Shown here: one piece after another, positions 34,201 through 45,379 of the stretch
Numbering within the stretch: position 1 is the stretch's first letter
Layout: every line of letters starts with the position of its first letter
Source: Bryum argenteum
Lineage: Eukaryota; Streptophyta; Bryopsida; Bryales; Bryaceae
Direction: 5' to 3'
Assembly: GCA_037043015.1 (NCBI GenBank)
Contig: CM073330.1
Coordinates: 4,985,263-5,049,262 of the forward strand
DNA length: 64,000 bases
The notes under the pieces: generated by a model
Seen by the model: only the letters and a program-made list of their open reading frames with translations
What the model was told of the DNA's origin: nothing
The model's database searches: none
Made by a program: the position numbers and the translations under genes

Positions 34201-36527
34201 AGCTGTTGTGACCACAACTCCGGCTGAGGCTCCAGTTATGGTTGCGCCACCGGCTACTGCTGTGTCCGTTGCTAGAAAGCGTGCAGCGCCTGCTCAAGAA
34301 GTTGCTCCATCGGACGATGAGCTGGTCCTTCAAGAGAACAAATCAGAGAAGGCGCCACCGCAGAAAAAGTCCAGACCAGCTGAGGTAAGGTCTTGAGCAC
34401 TGTAGTAGGTGTGAAGCAGATTATCCCAAGTTATTTCCTCTTTTTAAACGTCGCAATTTCGATTGTTGGCAAGTTGTGGTTGTGATATCTTCACAATTCA
34501 ATCGTTTCTGTAAGATCATGTCGTTCTCAAATTAGTATCGTCCAATGCGCAGGACACAATCACGGAGGATCCATATTCATTTTCTGGTGTACAGACAAAT
34601 GCTCAACCTGCTGTCGCAGCAGAGCCTACAGAAACAGCGGCAATGGCTGAGCCTGTCGGACATCGTCCAATTGCTGATACCTCAGAAGCTCCAGCTTCGA
34701 AGAAACCAAGATTTGGACAAGTTTCAGAACCAGTATCAGTTACTGCACCTCCGCAAAGTCTAGATGCCAGTGAAGCAATAGACTTGACAAAGAAAGAGCT
34801 TGAGGAGCCCTTGCAGGAAGTAGGTACCGAGCCACTGGAAGTGTCCGATATGCCAATAGTCAGTGAGCTACTGAATGACATTCCTGTACTCATGGACAGT
34901 ATGCCGGCCACTCCTCTGGAGACACATGCAAGTGATACAGAGCAGTTGATGGATTTGATGGGAAATGCTGTGGAGGAGGCTCTAGAGCAGTATCAACGAA
35001 TCGGAAATGACTCCGAGTTGACCACTGCCGTTTTCACGGAGGCAATCGCCACAACAACAACGACAACGACAACGACCACTGCGGTTGTGGAAGAAGAGGT
35101 CACCATCATGACCGAAACTGTTGTTACCGACACGGAGCCTCAGAACATGGACGAGGCCGAAGAGGGGGAGATCGTTACAGAGAATGTTGAAGATGTCACA
35201 ACATCCCCTCCGGAAGTACAGGCTCCTCCTGAAGCCAAACCGGAAAGCACTCCTATTGAAGTACCAACCACTGCCAATGCTGAGCGTGCTCCAGAAGCAG
35301 CACCGGCAGCGGCAGCAGAGACCGCTCCTGTGGAATCTGAGGTGAAAAATCCGGTATAGGAAGTCTCTAGTTAAAACAATGAGCCGCATTTCAAATGCAC
35401 TTTTGACATAACAATTCATAACAATCCTTTTGTTTCTTCGAAATCTTTTGTAATATCAAATCCTGTTTCACAATAGCTATACATTCTCCCTGCATATTTT
35501 GCTATCGGAATAAGAGAAACCTTTTGTGCTACTATTGGCCAGGCAACAGTTCCATCGACTCCAGAGCCAGCGAAAGCAGAGCCAGCAAAAGCAGATGATG
35601 GTGCCGAAGAGCCCGAATCTGAAAGTGGAAAAGGCACAGAAGTTGCAAGTGGTCACCGCACAAGACTAGCGACAGGAACGGTGATTAGGCCCTCACCTGG
35701 ACGAGGCGGCACTACCATCAACTTGGCTGATCGTGCAAAGGAGAGAGCCGCTCTTCGTCAAGCTGTTGTGGATCGTACTACTCCTGTGTCTCCTACTACT
35801 CGTGGCCGCGGACGAGGAAGAGCTAAGGTACCTTGTCACCTATCATGCTTCTTATCACATATAACTCTTATCCGTTCCTTTCCTGCTTGATCGCTGTTTC
35901 AATGTATTCCAGAGTCTTCCATAAGGTAGATCTTTTATCGAGCGCACCCATTTGGACCCATAGCATAACAGAGACTATTTCCGTTGACATGACTACTTGA
36001 TATGACGAATATGACTTGTTGAGTTCTTGAGTCTTCGAACTGTATCTGTACGCTTCAACTATTAGCTTCATCAGTGATTTAAGTTCTTCTTCACCAGTCT
36101 AATTTGATTTCCAAGTCGATTGAAAACGCTCAATTAAGCATATTCATCAGCATATGTACTCATTCTCTATTACATTCCTTAGAAGTCACTTATAGGTTAG
36201 TCACCTTACTCTGTTTGATGATGAACGTGGCTTTAGTCTCTAAGTTATGAATTTTCTCATGTTGGATATGGATTTGCTTACAGAGAGGAACTGCAGCAGG
36301 GCGTGGAAGAATGGTCTCAACAGGACGGGGTACGATACAACCCCATAATTTACATTCTGCTATCAATAAATCAAAAGGTCCCTCATTTGGTATTGATGAT
36401 TCATGATACTTTGTGGTGTTCAGGTGAGCGTAGTGGCACGCCACCACCAACAGGACCATCGGGGACAAGTGCAGGCGAGCAGTCACAACAGCAATCCACG
36501 AATCCATCAAAGGACAACCAAAGTTGA
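19242..36527 (+). CDS. NUA: Nuclear-pore anchor, plant TPR/Mlp homologue (nuclear basket coiled-coil protein)
   Basis: NUA lines the nuclear basket of the pore. It is known to affect mRNA export, SUMO homeostasis (with the SUMO protease ESD4) and spindle-checkpoint proteins.

Exon model (53 exons, 2333 aa): 19242-19547, 20364-20510, 20772-20870, 21134-21262, 21505-21597, 21830-21895, 22050-22139, 22251-22328, 22433-22554, 22795-22906, 23385-23477, 23617-23665, 23797-23900, 23982-24050, 24329-24466, 24629-24733, 24877-24990, 25279-25375, 25724-25764, 25877-25950, 26107-26209, 26472-26606, 26806-26904, 27007-27048, 27189-27242, 27606-27785, 28053-28100, 28202-28273, 28487-28570, 28687-28761, 28872-29056, 29226-29328, 29420-29536, 29641-29733, 29951-30115, 30204-30257, 30535-30648, 30846-30923, 31114-31263, 31423-31494, 31589-31765, 32037-32090, 32203-32293, 32428-32603, 32709-32816, 32964-33026, 33148-33490, 33640-33863, 34004-34384, 34553-35353, 35543-35827, 36284-36329, 36424-36527. 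All phases close.

Residues 1 to about 1600 are almost continuous heptad coiled coil. Family marks include the MPLF start, NAEQTCALIEQK, ELVELYKEST-DW-like, TFKDIRGMVEQN, INYLRRSKE-like, and ELNLLRESNAELREEN. The C-terminal ~700 aa are acidic/Pro-Thr-Ala-rich and disordered, with a basic KRKTRPRLIRPR patch and a final GGTTINLADRAKERAALRQ and RGRGRGR segment. Arabidopsis NUA is about 2090 aa; the excess lies in the tail. One intron (29734-29950) starts GC. Confidence 0.93.
25364..25375 (+). other. Two candidate 5' splice sites 12 nt apart in NUA exon 18
   Basis: TTCAG|GTGCAG (exon end 25363) and CCTTA|GTAATG (exon end 25375) both leave phase 1 and both join in frame to the next exon at 25724. 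The choice adds or removes four codons. The upstream site has the better exon-side consensus. I used the downstream one only for the longest model. Confidence 0.55.
29734..29950 (+). other. GC-AG intron in NUA
   Basis: The exon ends GATGAACAG and the intron starts GCAAGT, the standard context of the minor GC-AG class. Phase 0 is preserved to the next exon (29951). The nearest GT alternative, four bases downstream, would shift the frame. Confidence 0.75.
33851..33970 (+). repeat. 60-bp tandem duplication spanning a NUA splice donor
   Basis: 33851-33910 and 33911-33970 are identical except for one base (C versus A at the 33rd position). The unit contains the last 13 bases of exon 48 and the donor GAG|GTAACT, so there are two identical 5' splice sites 60 nt apart (after 33863 and after 33923). 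Using the second would keep the length a multiple of three but bring in a TGA two codons after the first donor. Confidence 0.95.
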
Positions 36528-37559
36528 ATCTTTGGTTCATTTTTGTCCAAAAACTAAATTATAAGGTTAGCTACACTGTGAATTGTGTGTGTGTACACAC
36601 TTTTTGGGGTAAGAGGGGATTTTTGAATGCTAGCAAACTTTCTATTGTAAAAGGGGGCGGTTTCAAGCTATGTATGATTTTTCTGTAACCAGTCCCCCAT
36701 TTTTGGTACTCACTTCTCCTGATGGGATGTGAATTTAGTTTTTTTTTGGGGACTTGAATGATTTGCCTTCTGTTTGCTTGAAGCCTTTGTTTACAGGATA
36801 TACCCTACGTTGAGGTCAGTTTCGACAAACTTAGTTAGAATCGAGAATGTTGAATGTTTGAAACGGCCACAGCTTCTCCAGTGCCGAATGAAACGGCTGC
36901 TATGTTACATCTTGTGCTGTTTGAGACCGTTGTCAAGTGAAATTTATTCCTCATTTCCTTGTTTTCAAGCATGAAGCGTGAGTTCTATGCTACAAAGCCA
37001 ACGTACTATCATTTTGTTTCTGAGAACCTTTGATGGGAAATATGAATACTGCAGTGAACACTTTTGATTATTTACTAGTTTTTGTTGTTATATCTTCTCT
37101 CAGTTTGTAAGGTGACATAAATGGAAATGAAGGTAAGGTATTCTGATCTAGTTTGTGTGGAAAGAATTGCAGACCATACTATGAAGTATGTTTAAATGGC
37201 ATACATTTTAGTGAAGGTAGCTCTTGTTTTTAAGTTTTCAAATATGGGGCATGTTGTATCATTGTGAGGCAACTAGGTCAAATCAGAAAGATGTTTTCAT
37301 GAATTTCTTGTATATACTCCTGATCTATATACAAGATGATGGCTAACAAAGTTTTAGCTCGAAGATATGTGATCCAAGTAGTCCTGGTAATGAATTTGCA
37401 ATAGTGCTTCTTTCTGGAAAAAAAGTGGATGAGTTTTGAGGAGCTATATCTCAAAATAAAGCATAAATTTGAATGCAAAGGGTTGAGTTTTGGACTATTT
37501 TTCCTTTGAAATTTTCTTGGCACTATTCAACATTGCAAAAACATTATTTGCTCATAGAA
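36528..37559 (+). other. NUA 3' UTR and downstream flank
   Basis: T- and G-rich sequence after the stop, with a short GT run (about 36579-36594), probably holds the 3' UTR and poly(A) site within the first 200-250 bp. No single AATAAA can be chosen. The rest to 37559 is AT-rich, with no gene supported. Confidence 0.5.
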
Positions 37560-37945
37560 ATTTTTGAGTAATGAGGCCTCATAGAGTTCACGGATTTATT
37601 TTATTTTATATTTTTTGTTGTTCAAGGGTGTACTGAGATGGAGGTACAAAGTCTTTGTAGTAGGTGATTTATCGATTGCAATAAGTGTAGTGGTAGCATT
37701 TTCACTTCAAAGTGAAAATGTTAAGACTTTGTGATGTTGTTTGAGGACAAATATGTTATTACGGTATCTTGCACTCTATGAGACCTCATTCCTCAAAAGT
37801 TGAGCCACATGATGTACAATATGTCTATTACAAGATTACTCGGTTGACATCAGAATACCTTACCTTCCGTTCCCTTCGCTTTCATTTATGACACTTTTCT
37901 TGGAATGTGTTCTTTTTTCTACCAATGAGTCAAACCAGTAAGGGG
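37560..37945 (-). mobile_element. TTAA-flanked long-subtype element, partial reverse copy
   Basis: Reading leftward from TTAA at 37946-37949, the sequence CCCCTTA-TGGTTTGACTCATT follows the start of the element at 7812. It continues through the shared block TTTTCACTTT-AAGTGAAAATGCTACCA. Similarity fades near 37560, so the far terminus is missing or too diverged to find. Confidence 0.7.
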
Positions 37946-38408
37946 TTAAGCAAACATATGACAAATTACCTACAACCCTACAATGTGTGATGACAAATTA
38001 TGAGAAGCTGCACACAAATAAAATATCAAGACTTAATGCACAAAGTATTCTCACTTTCAAAATAGAAATCTGATTTAAGGGTCCCCAATGGCAAGTTTTG
38101 GAAATTCATTCATCACAATTGTTCTATTTCTTGTAATTCAAAAATTGAACAAATCACGTAGGGAATAACTGCGCCCAACTTTGGCAACATGTATGGCTTC
38201 ACTCCCCATATTAAGTATCCGTAAGTCTCATATCCATCCAATCTCAACTATTCATGAATACATGTGTGCAAGGTTGTCTGCCCTTCCATGTACAAATGTA
38301 GAATTTAAGGAAAAACCGTGCGACTTTATATCCTTTATGGTGTCACCTTCAACTCTACATTTGATGTACTTTATTTGTTCAAACTTCCAAGAAGAAAAGG
38401 GATCCCTG

Positions 38409-40350
38409 CATTACAATCCACAAGCAATACACGATTCAGTATGTTCACCCTATCACTACATGATCAATTAACACGTAATTCGTTATAATGGGAATATTTA
38501 GATTATCAAATTGAGCTTGAGTTGAGCCAAATGTACTGTGTAGGTACATTTAGCTCGACTCCACCTAAATCCACATTTCTCAAAATCACTGAATAATACC
38601 ATTATAACGAATTACGTGTTAATTATCAATATCAATGCCTACACTTCATCAAAGTAAATTAGGATTTATTTGCAAGTTCAAAAATAACAATAGTGTAGTT
38701 GTATTGGCGTTACCTTACCTGAGGTTGTACATTTCATGTACATGCGTTGACAAAACTACTAGAAGCCTGCATTACAAATCACATGCAACATTGGATCATG
38801 TAAAGACTCCCTATCATGATATAATCCATTATCAACATCATCAATGCCTCCACTTCAACAAAGCAAAGTAGGGTTTACCACTCAAACATCCAAGTTCTTT
38901 AATAGCAATAGAGTAGCTTTGTGAATGCAAATTAGGAACCGTTCGCACATGTACATACAAGTCCTCTAAGAACAATAGAATAACTTTCCTAACGTTTACG
39001 TGAATCTTCTTCTCATATTGCCCTGCTAACCGGATGACCTTTTTTCCAGTGATTGATGTTTGAGAATCGACACGCTTTGCCTATATCATAAACGACACCA
39101 CGTCTTTGAGTTGGCAAAATTTCAAGAAGGGAAACTCCAACCGGATGACTACATTACAAATCTCAAACAACACTAGATCATGAATGGTCTCTCTTTCACT
39201 ACATAATCAACTATCAACATCATTGCCTTAAGTTGATCATTGCAAAGTAGGATCTATCACTTGTACATGCAATTTCTCTAATAAGAATAGAATACATTTC
39301 CTAACATCATCTCAAGCTTCACATCAAATAAACTTTTATCTATTGTAACTTCTAAAAAGGAAAGGTTTGCGTGCATTACAAACCACATGCAACTCTAGAT
39401 CATATATGGTCACTCTCCCTCTCACTACATATCAATCAATTATCAACATCATCAAGGCCTTCACTTCAGCAAAGCAAAGTAGGATTTATCACTTCAACAT
39501 CCAAGTTCCTTAATAGCAATAGAGTAGCTTCATGAATACAAAAGTAGGAACCATCACTGTACATACAAGTCCTCTAAGAACAATAGAATAACTTTCCTAA
39601 CGTTACCTCAAGCTTCTCATACATTCCGCTTAACTCCTTGACTGATTTTGAAGGATCGCTACTATGTGCCTACATCATAAACCACGCCATATCTTTGAGT
39701 TGACAAAACTTCAAGAAGTGAAACTCCAACTGGATGACTACATTACAAATCTCAAGCAACACTAGATCATAAATGGTCTCCCTATCACTACATAATCAAC
39801 TATCAACATCATTGCCTTAAAGTTTATCATTGCAAAGTAGGATCTATCACTTGTGCATGCAATTTCTCAAATAAGAATAGTATACATTTCCTAACATTAT
39901 CTCAAGCTTCACATCAAATATACTTCTCTCTCTCGTAACTTCTAGAAAGGAAAGGGTTTGAGTGCATTACAAACCACATGCAAGACTAGATCATGTATGA
40001 TCTCCCTATGACTACATATCAATTAATTATCAACATTATCAATGCCTCCACTTCAACAAAGAAAAGTAAGATTTATCACTTGGACCTGCAAGTTCATTAA
40101 TAATAATAGTGTGGCTTGCTTGACGTTACCTCAAACTCTTCATTTGATCTACTTGCCTCTTCAGAACTTGGAGAAGGGGAACTACTACCGCTTGCCTACA
40201 TTACAAATCACAAGCAACACAAGATCATGAGTGGTCTTCCTATCGGCACATAATCAACTATCAACATCATTACCTAACCATTTTCAATGCATTTGAAGTA
40301 GAATCTATCAGTTGGACATACAAAACCTTCAATAACAATAGTAGACAACA
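38409..40350 (+). repeat. Diverged higher-order tandem repeat
   Basis: Seven blocks start with CATTACAA-TC-CA-GCAA at 38409, 38770, 39152, 39374, 39741, 39965 and 40199. Each block continues to an ATCATG, TC-CTATC and ATCAACATCAT segment. Alternating spacings of about 222-234 and 361-382 bp reveal a compound unit of about 590 bp (39152 to 39741 = 589; 39374 to 39965 = 591). The array is AT-rich and non-coding. Short open frames inside it repeat with the units and have no coding character. Confidence 0.85.
38472..38618. mobile_element. TTAA-flanked fold-back MITE, 147 bp
   Basis: The ends CACGTAATTCGTTATAATGG and its exact reverse complement form 20-bp perfect TIRs. Direct TTAA copies flank them (38468-38471, 38619-38622). 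The interior is also partly self-complementary (GAGCCAAATGTAC versus GTACATTTAGCTC around a 7-nt centre). It sits inside the tandem array, which explains one longer spacing there. It does not start with CCC, so it may be a different family. Confidence 0.88.
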
Positions 40351-40428
40351 AAGATAGCATCCGTACTGACTGTCACATGCTAACATCGATGCAACAATCC
40401 TGGAGAATAAACGCGATAAAATACATAA

Positions 40429-40681
40429 CCTCAATTCCGTTAAAATGGCACTATGCCATGTGCCATTTTGTCACACCAATTCTTACATATGTACTCACAT
40501 GGAATGGTGCATTTTGTAATATCACAATTTTTTTAGTAATGTCACTTCTTTATATACATTGTCACTTATTTTCCATAATATCACCTTCAAATTCTGTTAT
40601 ATCACATGGTTTTTGAACTACAGTTCAGAAAGTTGAGGAGTGTCATTTTAGCGGCATAACGCCATTTTAACGGAATTGGGG
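40429..40681. mobile_element. TIR MITE, 253 bp
   Basis: The left end CCTCAATTCCGTTAAAATGG matches the complement of the right end CCCCAATTCCGTTAAAATGG with one difference, and the similarity extends about 10 bp further. The interior carries a roughly 20-bp periodic word TAAT(A/G)TCAC four to five times. No clear target-site duplication was found. The TIR resembles that of the element at 48579-48815. Confidence 0.82.
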
Positions 40682-40801
40682 ATAGTCAGAGAGTTGAAAA
40701 TAGATAGATTTTGTAATGATTTCGGTAAACAGTTCTCAAAGCCTGAGAAGTTAATGACAGGGGTTTCAGGAAGTAGCACTTCGATTCATCATATACAAGC
40801 T

Positions 40802-41402
40802 CTACAGATACTGTACGGGGTAAGTGTGAAGTGGACTCGCCTCCAGTACCTCGTTTGTTTTCGGCTGCACAGATGGAGCTTGAGGCAACATTGGGTCCGG
40901 CTGCCTTTGTCGAAGTTGGTCCTCTCCTACCGGTACTCCAGAGTTCTGCGCTTGATGCGACATTGGCTCCGTCAGCCTTTCTAAAAGTTGCTTCATTAGT
41001 GCCAGTAGCTCTTGATTTCCAGAATTCGCTTGCAACGCCACTCCTAGAGTCATAGACTCCACAGCTTTCTGCCTAGAAGCCATCACATCCGCTTCCAAGC
41101 CGTCCAACTTCTGCGTTCGTTGTTTCGAAGAGAAAATACGAAAAAAGCTACTATTTGCTGACCACCGCTTCAACTTGTCAATAGCCTCCATGAGGACAAC
41201 TTCCAGTTTGTTCAGGTCATCTAATGCTGTGCCACGGACCCCATGCTGTTGGAGCTTCGCTAGAAGCTCAGGAATGCGTTCCTCGTACTCCTCGATAAGC
41301 TTCAATCTGCAATCTCACGATTTTTTGCTTGTTCGCACCATGCTGATCGTACATGCTCTTCAGGCTCCTTAGAGCTGACAATAAATGCGGCACGAATTCC
41401 AT
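40802..41402 (-). pseudogene. RPW8/MLKL-like helical-bundle domain fragment, copy A
   Basis: A minus-strand frame of 167 codons reads as amphipathic helices: KLIEEYEERIPELLAKLQQ, DDLNKLEVVLMEAIDKLKRW, then SFFRIFSSK and KLDGLEADVMASRQKAVESM. This pattern resembles the N-terminal four-helix bundles of RPW8-type NLRs and plant MLKL-like proteins, which act in cell-death signalling. An upstream ATG at 41402 opens a matching first helix (MEFVPHLLSALRSLKSMYDQ) but in another frame. One base more or less near 41308 separates them, and copy B has the same break. No NB-ARC or kinase follows. Probably a dead fragment; an intron too short to be normal (32 nt) is the only alternative seen. Confidence 0.6.
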
Positions 41403-43052
41403 GTCTCGTCACTCGTGAAACTGTTGTCACATACACGAGGTATCAATATCAACTCTCTCGTGACATATCACATTTCATCCGTCTGTTCGAGCACAGATGC
41501 ATAACATCCTATGTACAACCAGTTCCTCCTGATCGACCGGCCGAATCACAAATTCACCAAGCAAGTGAGTCCTAACTAACTCCCCCAAGGATAACACACT
41601 ACAACACTACGTCAATGCCGAAAGTATGCTCTTTCGACCTATTTATTCCTCGAGTTACATTATTAGGAATTTCGGAGACTACACAAGTCGCATCCAATAC
41701 TCCCTCTGTCCCATTGTAATTTGTCCAGTAGGTTCTATCAAATCCGTGTTACGAGGTTTGAAAGAACCTAGAGTATAACAGACTGGCTTTCAAGGATTCA
41801 AAGGATTCAAACGATTCAAACGATAAATTTCCGAAATTTACATGAAACCAGGGCTGTGCCAAATGATTTGCAAGTGCCGATCAGTGTTCACGAAGTACCT
41901 TGAGCGAGAGCGGCACAACCAGCACAGAAGGATGCCTCGAGATTGAAAGAGCTTTGCTTCGCTATCGCCAAAAACTCACGGACCCAGCAGCCACCAACAT
42001 TCCCAGACCTTGTGTATGTCCACGTGCAAACTCTGACTGGAGCAAGCTAGCTAGCTTGATTGAGCATTGATTCCAGGGCTGCTATGCGCAGGAGAAGCAT
42101 CACACTGAAGCAACTCGTGTACTGCACCGGGGTCTGCTTCGAGAGAGTGATTGATCCCTTCACAGTTCACACATATATACTACTTATGCCGGTTAATTGT
42201 CTGCCAATCTAAAGACTCCGGAAGCATCAAAAATGTCTGCTATTGAAGTGTGTCGGCATTGACCGCCATTACAGCAATTGCAGACAATCGGACCAGGCAA
42301 TGCTGGAGAGGTCATCCATTTCACTCGTGATACTCGTGATGAATCTCCTTGATTGTTTTGGAAGCTTGAATCCTCACAACCGCGGATTCTTTTACCTCTA
42401 CCTTCTCGAGCTGTGAACCAAATTGGTTTCGACTTCCAACCATAAGCCTATTTTTTATTACTGTTTCAAGAATTCAGTGTTGGATGTATATCATATGTAA
42501 GATCATAACATCTGAAATTTGAGTGGATTATATGCATCGAAATTACTTAAAACTTTGAAGCTTGCTCTTTTCAGCTTTGAAGGTTGTCGCTGTGAAAGTT
42601 TTGACTTGCGTCACAGCCGTCACTTGCCCAATCAACCATTTTATGGTGGCTCCCGAATTTTGAGAAGGTGTACCCGGATTCTTTTTGGGACTTTTTTGTT
42701 TTTACTTTCCGGAAGTTTGGTAACAAAGGGAACCACATCTAGTTTACAGGACCTGGATTGGATTCATAGATTGTTCACAATAGGTCTTCAGACACAAACA
42801 AAACAAGATTTTCTTAGTGTAAGAAAACTTACTAGTTTGGGAAACTAATAAGGTTCCTGATGGCCTCTCTCCATTTTATCATATAATAATTATTTTATCA
42901 TATAATAATTATGTGATTTTAGCCAACCATAACAATTCCCAGTTACTAATTTTAAAAGTACCTTATATATCAATTATCAGAGTTTTTGTCTTTTCAATTG
43001 ATAACTCAAAATATCTATTTCAGGGAATTTAATCATATAGATCTAATTAAGG
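40861..43052. repeat. Segmental duplication, copy A
   Basis: This ~2.2-kb segment is repeated in the same orientation at 48491-51705. Similarity is high over the central kilobase (41290-42190 versus 49205-50130, only scattered substitutions). It is lower toward both ends, finishing near GGAATTTAATC-TATAGATC. Copy A lacks the two TIR elements found in copy B and so records the empty sites. Confidence 0.9.
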
Positions 43053-43700
43053 GTCTAACCTGCAACCTGGCCTGTGCCTGCAAGCGAACGAACACGTACC
43101 TAACAGGCAGTTTTTAGACTTGCCTTGTCTGCATCGTCAGCCAGCTGAAACCCAACACCTGCTCCTCTTCAAATAATTTGGCGGGGTGGGTACCGTATCT
43201 CGTAGAAAGCTTGTTGCAATCCCAAAAAAGATTATTGCGAGCACAGCAATGTTGAAGAAGTCTGCGACGCGGAACTGGGTACTCTTGCAATGCTCGAGAA
43301 GTCTGCAACGCTCGGCAAGTCTGCTCGAGAAGTCTGCTCGAGAACTCTGCAATGCAACGAGAAGCCTCGGAACGTTGTACCGCTGCATAGGCTAGCCTAC
43401 TTTAGAAACTGAAATTAGATTTGAAGCTTTGTGAAAGTGTTCGTAATTGCTTAGGTGGAATATGGTGAAAAAAGATTTTCACCTTCGAGTAAAATGTAAC
43501 TTGTATAATACAAGTCAAGATCATTGTTGACGAATGATATTCACCTATGATGTGAGTTATGGACAATATATAGTACACATAATTATATCACTCAATCTAT
43601 ATAAATTTATAATCCACATGCATATCCTCATGTAATCATTAAATAATTTGACATGATCATATGCAAGATGTTTTTATCTAAGTATAGCTAAGTTTATTCT
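43053..43700. other. Intergenic DNA, unassigned
   Basis: A moderately GC-rich patch at 43115-43395 has repeated CTCGAGAAGTCTGC-like words and overlapping frames on both strands, none recognised. The remainder is AT-rich and empty. Confidence 0.45.
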
Positions 43701-43705
43701 TTCAA

Positions 43706-43951
43706 CATCTTGTACGAACCTTATTTTACCAATAGCTTCTTGTGAAGCTCATTCTCTCAACATCTTACACGAATCTTATTTTAGTAGCGTTGTGTATAAA
43801 CGTTCTCCTACCACCATCTTATTTTTGCTGAAAGCTTCTAATCTTCTATAAGTTAGGCTTATTCCAGTAGCATCTTACACAAACCTTATCACGACTACGA
43901 GAATTTTGTAAAAGACCCTTCTCCCATCGCTATCTTGTACAAATCTTACGT
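43706..43951 (+). repeat. ~55-bp tandem repeat, about 4.4 units
   Basis: CATCTT(A/G)(T/C)ACGAACCTTATTTTA-like starts occur at 43706, 43761, 43815, 43871 and 43931 (the last reads TATCTTGTAC). Spacings are 54-60 bp. Units are well diverged and AT-rich. Confidence 0.7.
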
Positions 43952-43970
43952 CAATCCTCCTGCCAAAAAA

Positions 43971-44240
43971 TGAACTAGTACCATTTATACACTCAAACCT
44001 AAGGTTAAGTGCATGATTGGTTTCAAGATTAAAGAATTATTGTACCAAGAAGATGAATGATTGGATGAATGATAAATAAGATCGACGTAGCTTGGTAAGG
44101 TAGTTTCCAACAATAAAGGGGTGAATAAGCAATGCCCTTTTGATGAGGGGCTTTCCGGAAGGTTGAAGTTGATAAAATTGAAATGTAAAGAGTTAGTCTG
44201 AAGAGTCTAGAGACTATGTGTTGATTTCTAAGATTAGACT
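43971..44240 (+). repeat. Diverged copy of the O-fucosyltransferase 3' flank
   Basis: The stretch follows 53809-54035 over about 230 bp. Shared blocks include CACTCAAACCTAAG, AAGTGCATGATT, GGATGAA, TAGCTTGGTA-GGTAGTT-CCAAC, and GAATTAGTCTGA-like ends (GAGTTAGTCTGAAG here). The O-fucosyltransferase stop codon lies within the matched end of the source copy. No exon of that gene is otherwise present here. Confidence 0.7.
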
Positions 44241-45379
44241 GGTGAAATTTTCTCAAACACTTCAAAAGGTTTTACTTGGAGATTTTTAATATATTACTTA
44301 GTTGATGGGATTTCTAAAGCTTTCACCACACAATTATTGTACCTCCTCATGCGGACAATATGTCACAAGACAATGATGTTTGAGGTGAAGTTCCCACCAA
44401 TATTAGTAGAGATTTTTTATTCATGACAATGAATTAGATTCCTCTGTCAACCACACAATCTCTCCATGCCGATTATGCTTATAATGTACCTTCCATGACA
44501 CTTGGAAACTTCTGTTATGATCGTTTAGGTCCTGAGGGGTTAATCATGAACTCCCCAGAAGTTCAATGATTGCTCCCTTCTCTTCATTCTCGTCCATAAC
44601 TCCCACTTCCACTCGCTTTGCAACCTTCCATCACTCCCCCTTTGAGTTGCTTGCAACTTGCACCCTGGATAAAGCCATGTCGCCCAACATGCACTTGCAT
44701 GAGACTAATCGCCTCAAGTCTTTAACACCGCTCCCCCTTCCCGAAAAATAGAAGTGAATACCAAACCGTAACTATTCAACACTTTCCAACTTCCATGCAT
44801 ACACCAACGTCACCAGTAAAACTCACAGAAACACTGGCAACTATCAACAAACAACGGTTAGAAGTTAATGCACCCTATGTTTTCTCACGGGTAATAGATA
44901 CACTCTACAAGAAATTCATTCATACAGATAACCTACAAATCTCTTGACCCTAGTGCTTATGTGGCCTCATCGACTGGCCATTTTTGGTTCATACACATTG
45001 CTTTGGAAGCTCATAAAAGTAGCTATATCCTAAATAGCCACTAACTGCCGGAGTTTCATTCTCTATTTGGGATTTGATGTCCTAATACTAGAGGTGGATC
45101 ACCGACGTATGCCATTGTCTACGCCATCCTTCACTTCTGGTTACATCAAAGTGTATGAGATAATTCTCCTTCATTTGCAGCAGTGAGAAGTTTCTTTGAG
45201 CATTTGAATACAGTAGATAGGTCATAAGATACGGAGAGATTGGTGGACTAGACGGTCAACACCAAGGAGCAATAAACTAATTCAAACGATCCGGTCCACG
45301 ATGCTCGCATGCTTCACGGATCCAAAGCATAAAAACTAGATACATGCAACGAAACTAAAAGCGAATGATCAGATTCTTG
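44241..45379. other. Intergenic DNA, unassigned
   Basis: No coding exon, RNA gene or repeat could be supported. A GGGGTTAA at 44537-44543 has no matching partner and is not called an element. Confidence 0.45.

Noticed and set aside
34982-35419. 145-codon minus-strand open frame
   Set aside because: It is antisense to the NUA tail, an artefact of its repetitive codons.
38409-40350. CRISPR-like array
   Set aside because: The repeats are long, diverged and compound, without short identical repeats and unique spacers. The host is a eukaryote.
41308-41339. A 32-nt intron joining the two helical-bundle frames
   Set aside because: It has GT...AG borders but is far shorter than any functional plant intron, and the join still leaves a stop, so a frame break is more likely.
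44533-44543. Another TTAA-flanked element end (GAGGGGTTAA)
   Set aside because: No matching left end, no hairpin at the expected distance and no internal similarity to the family.
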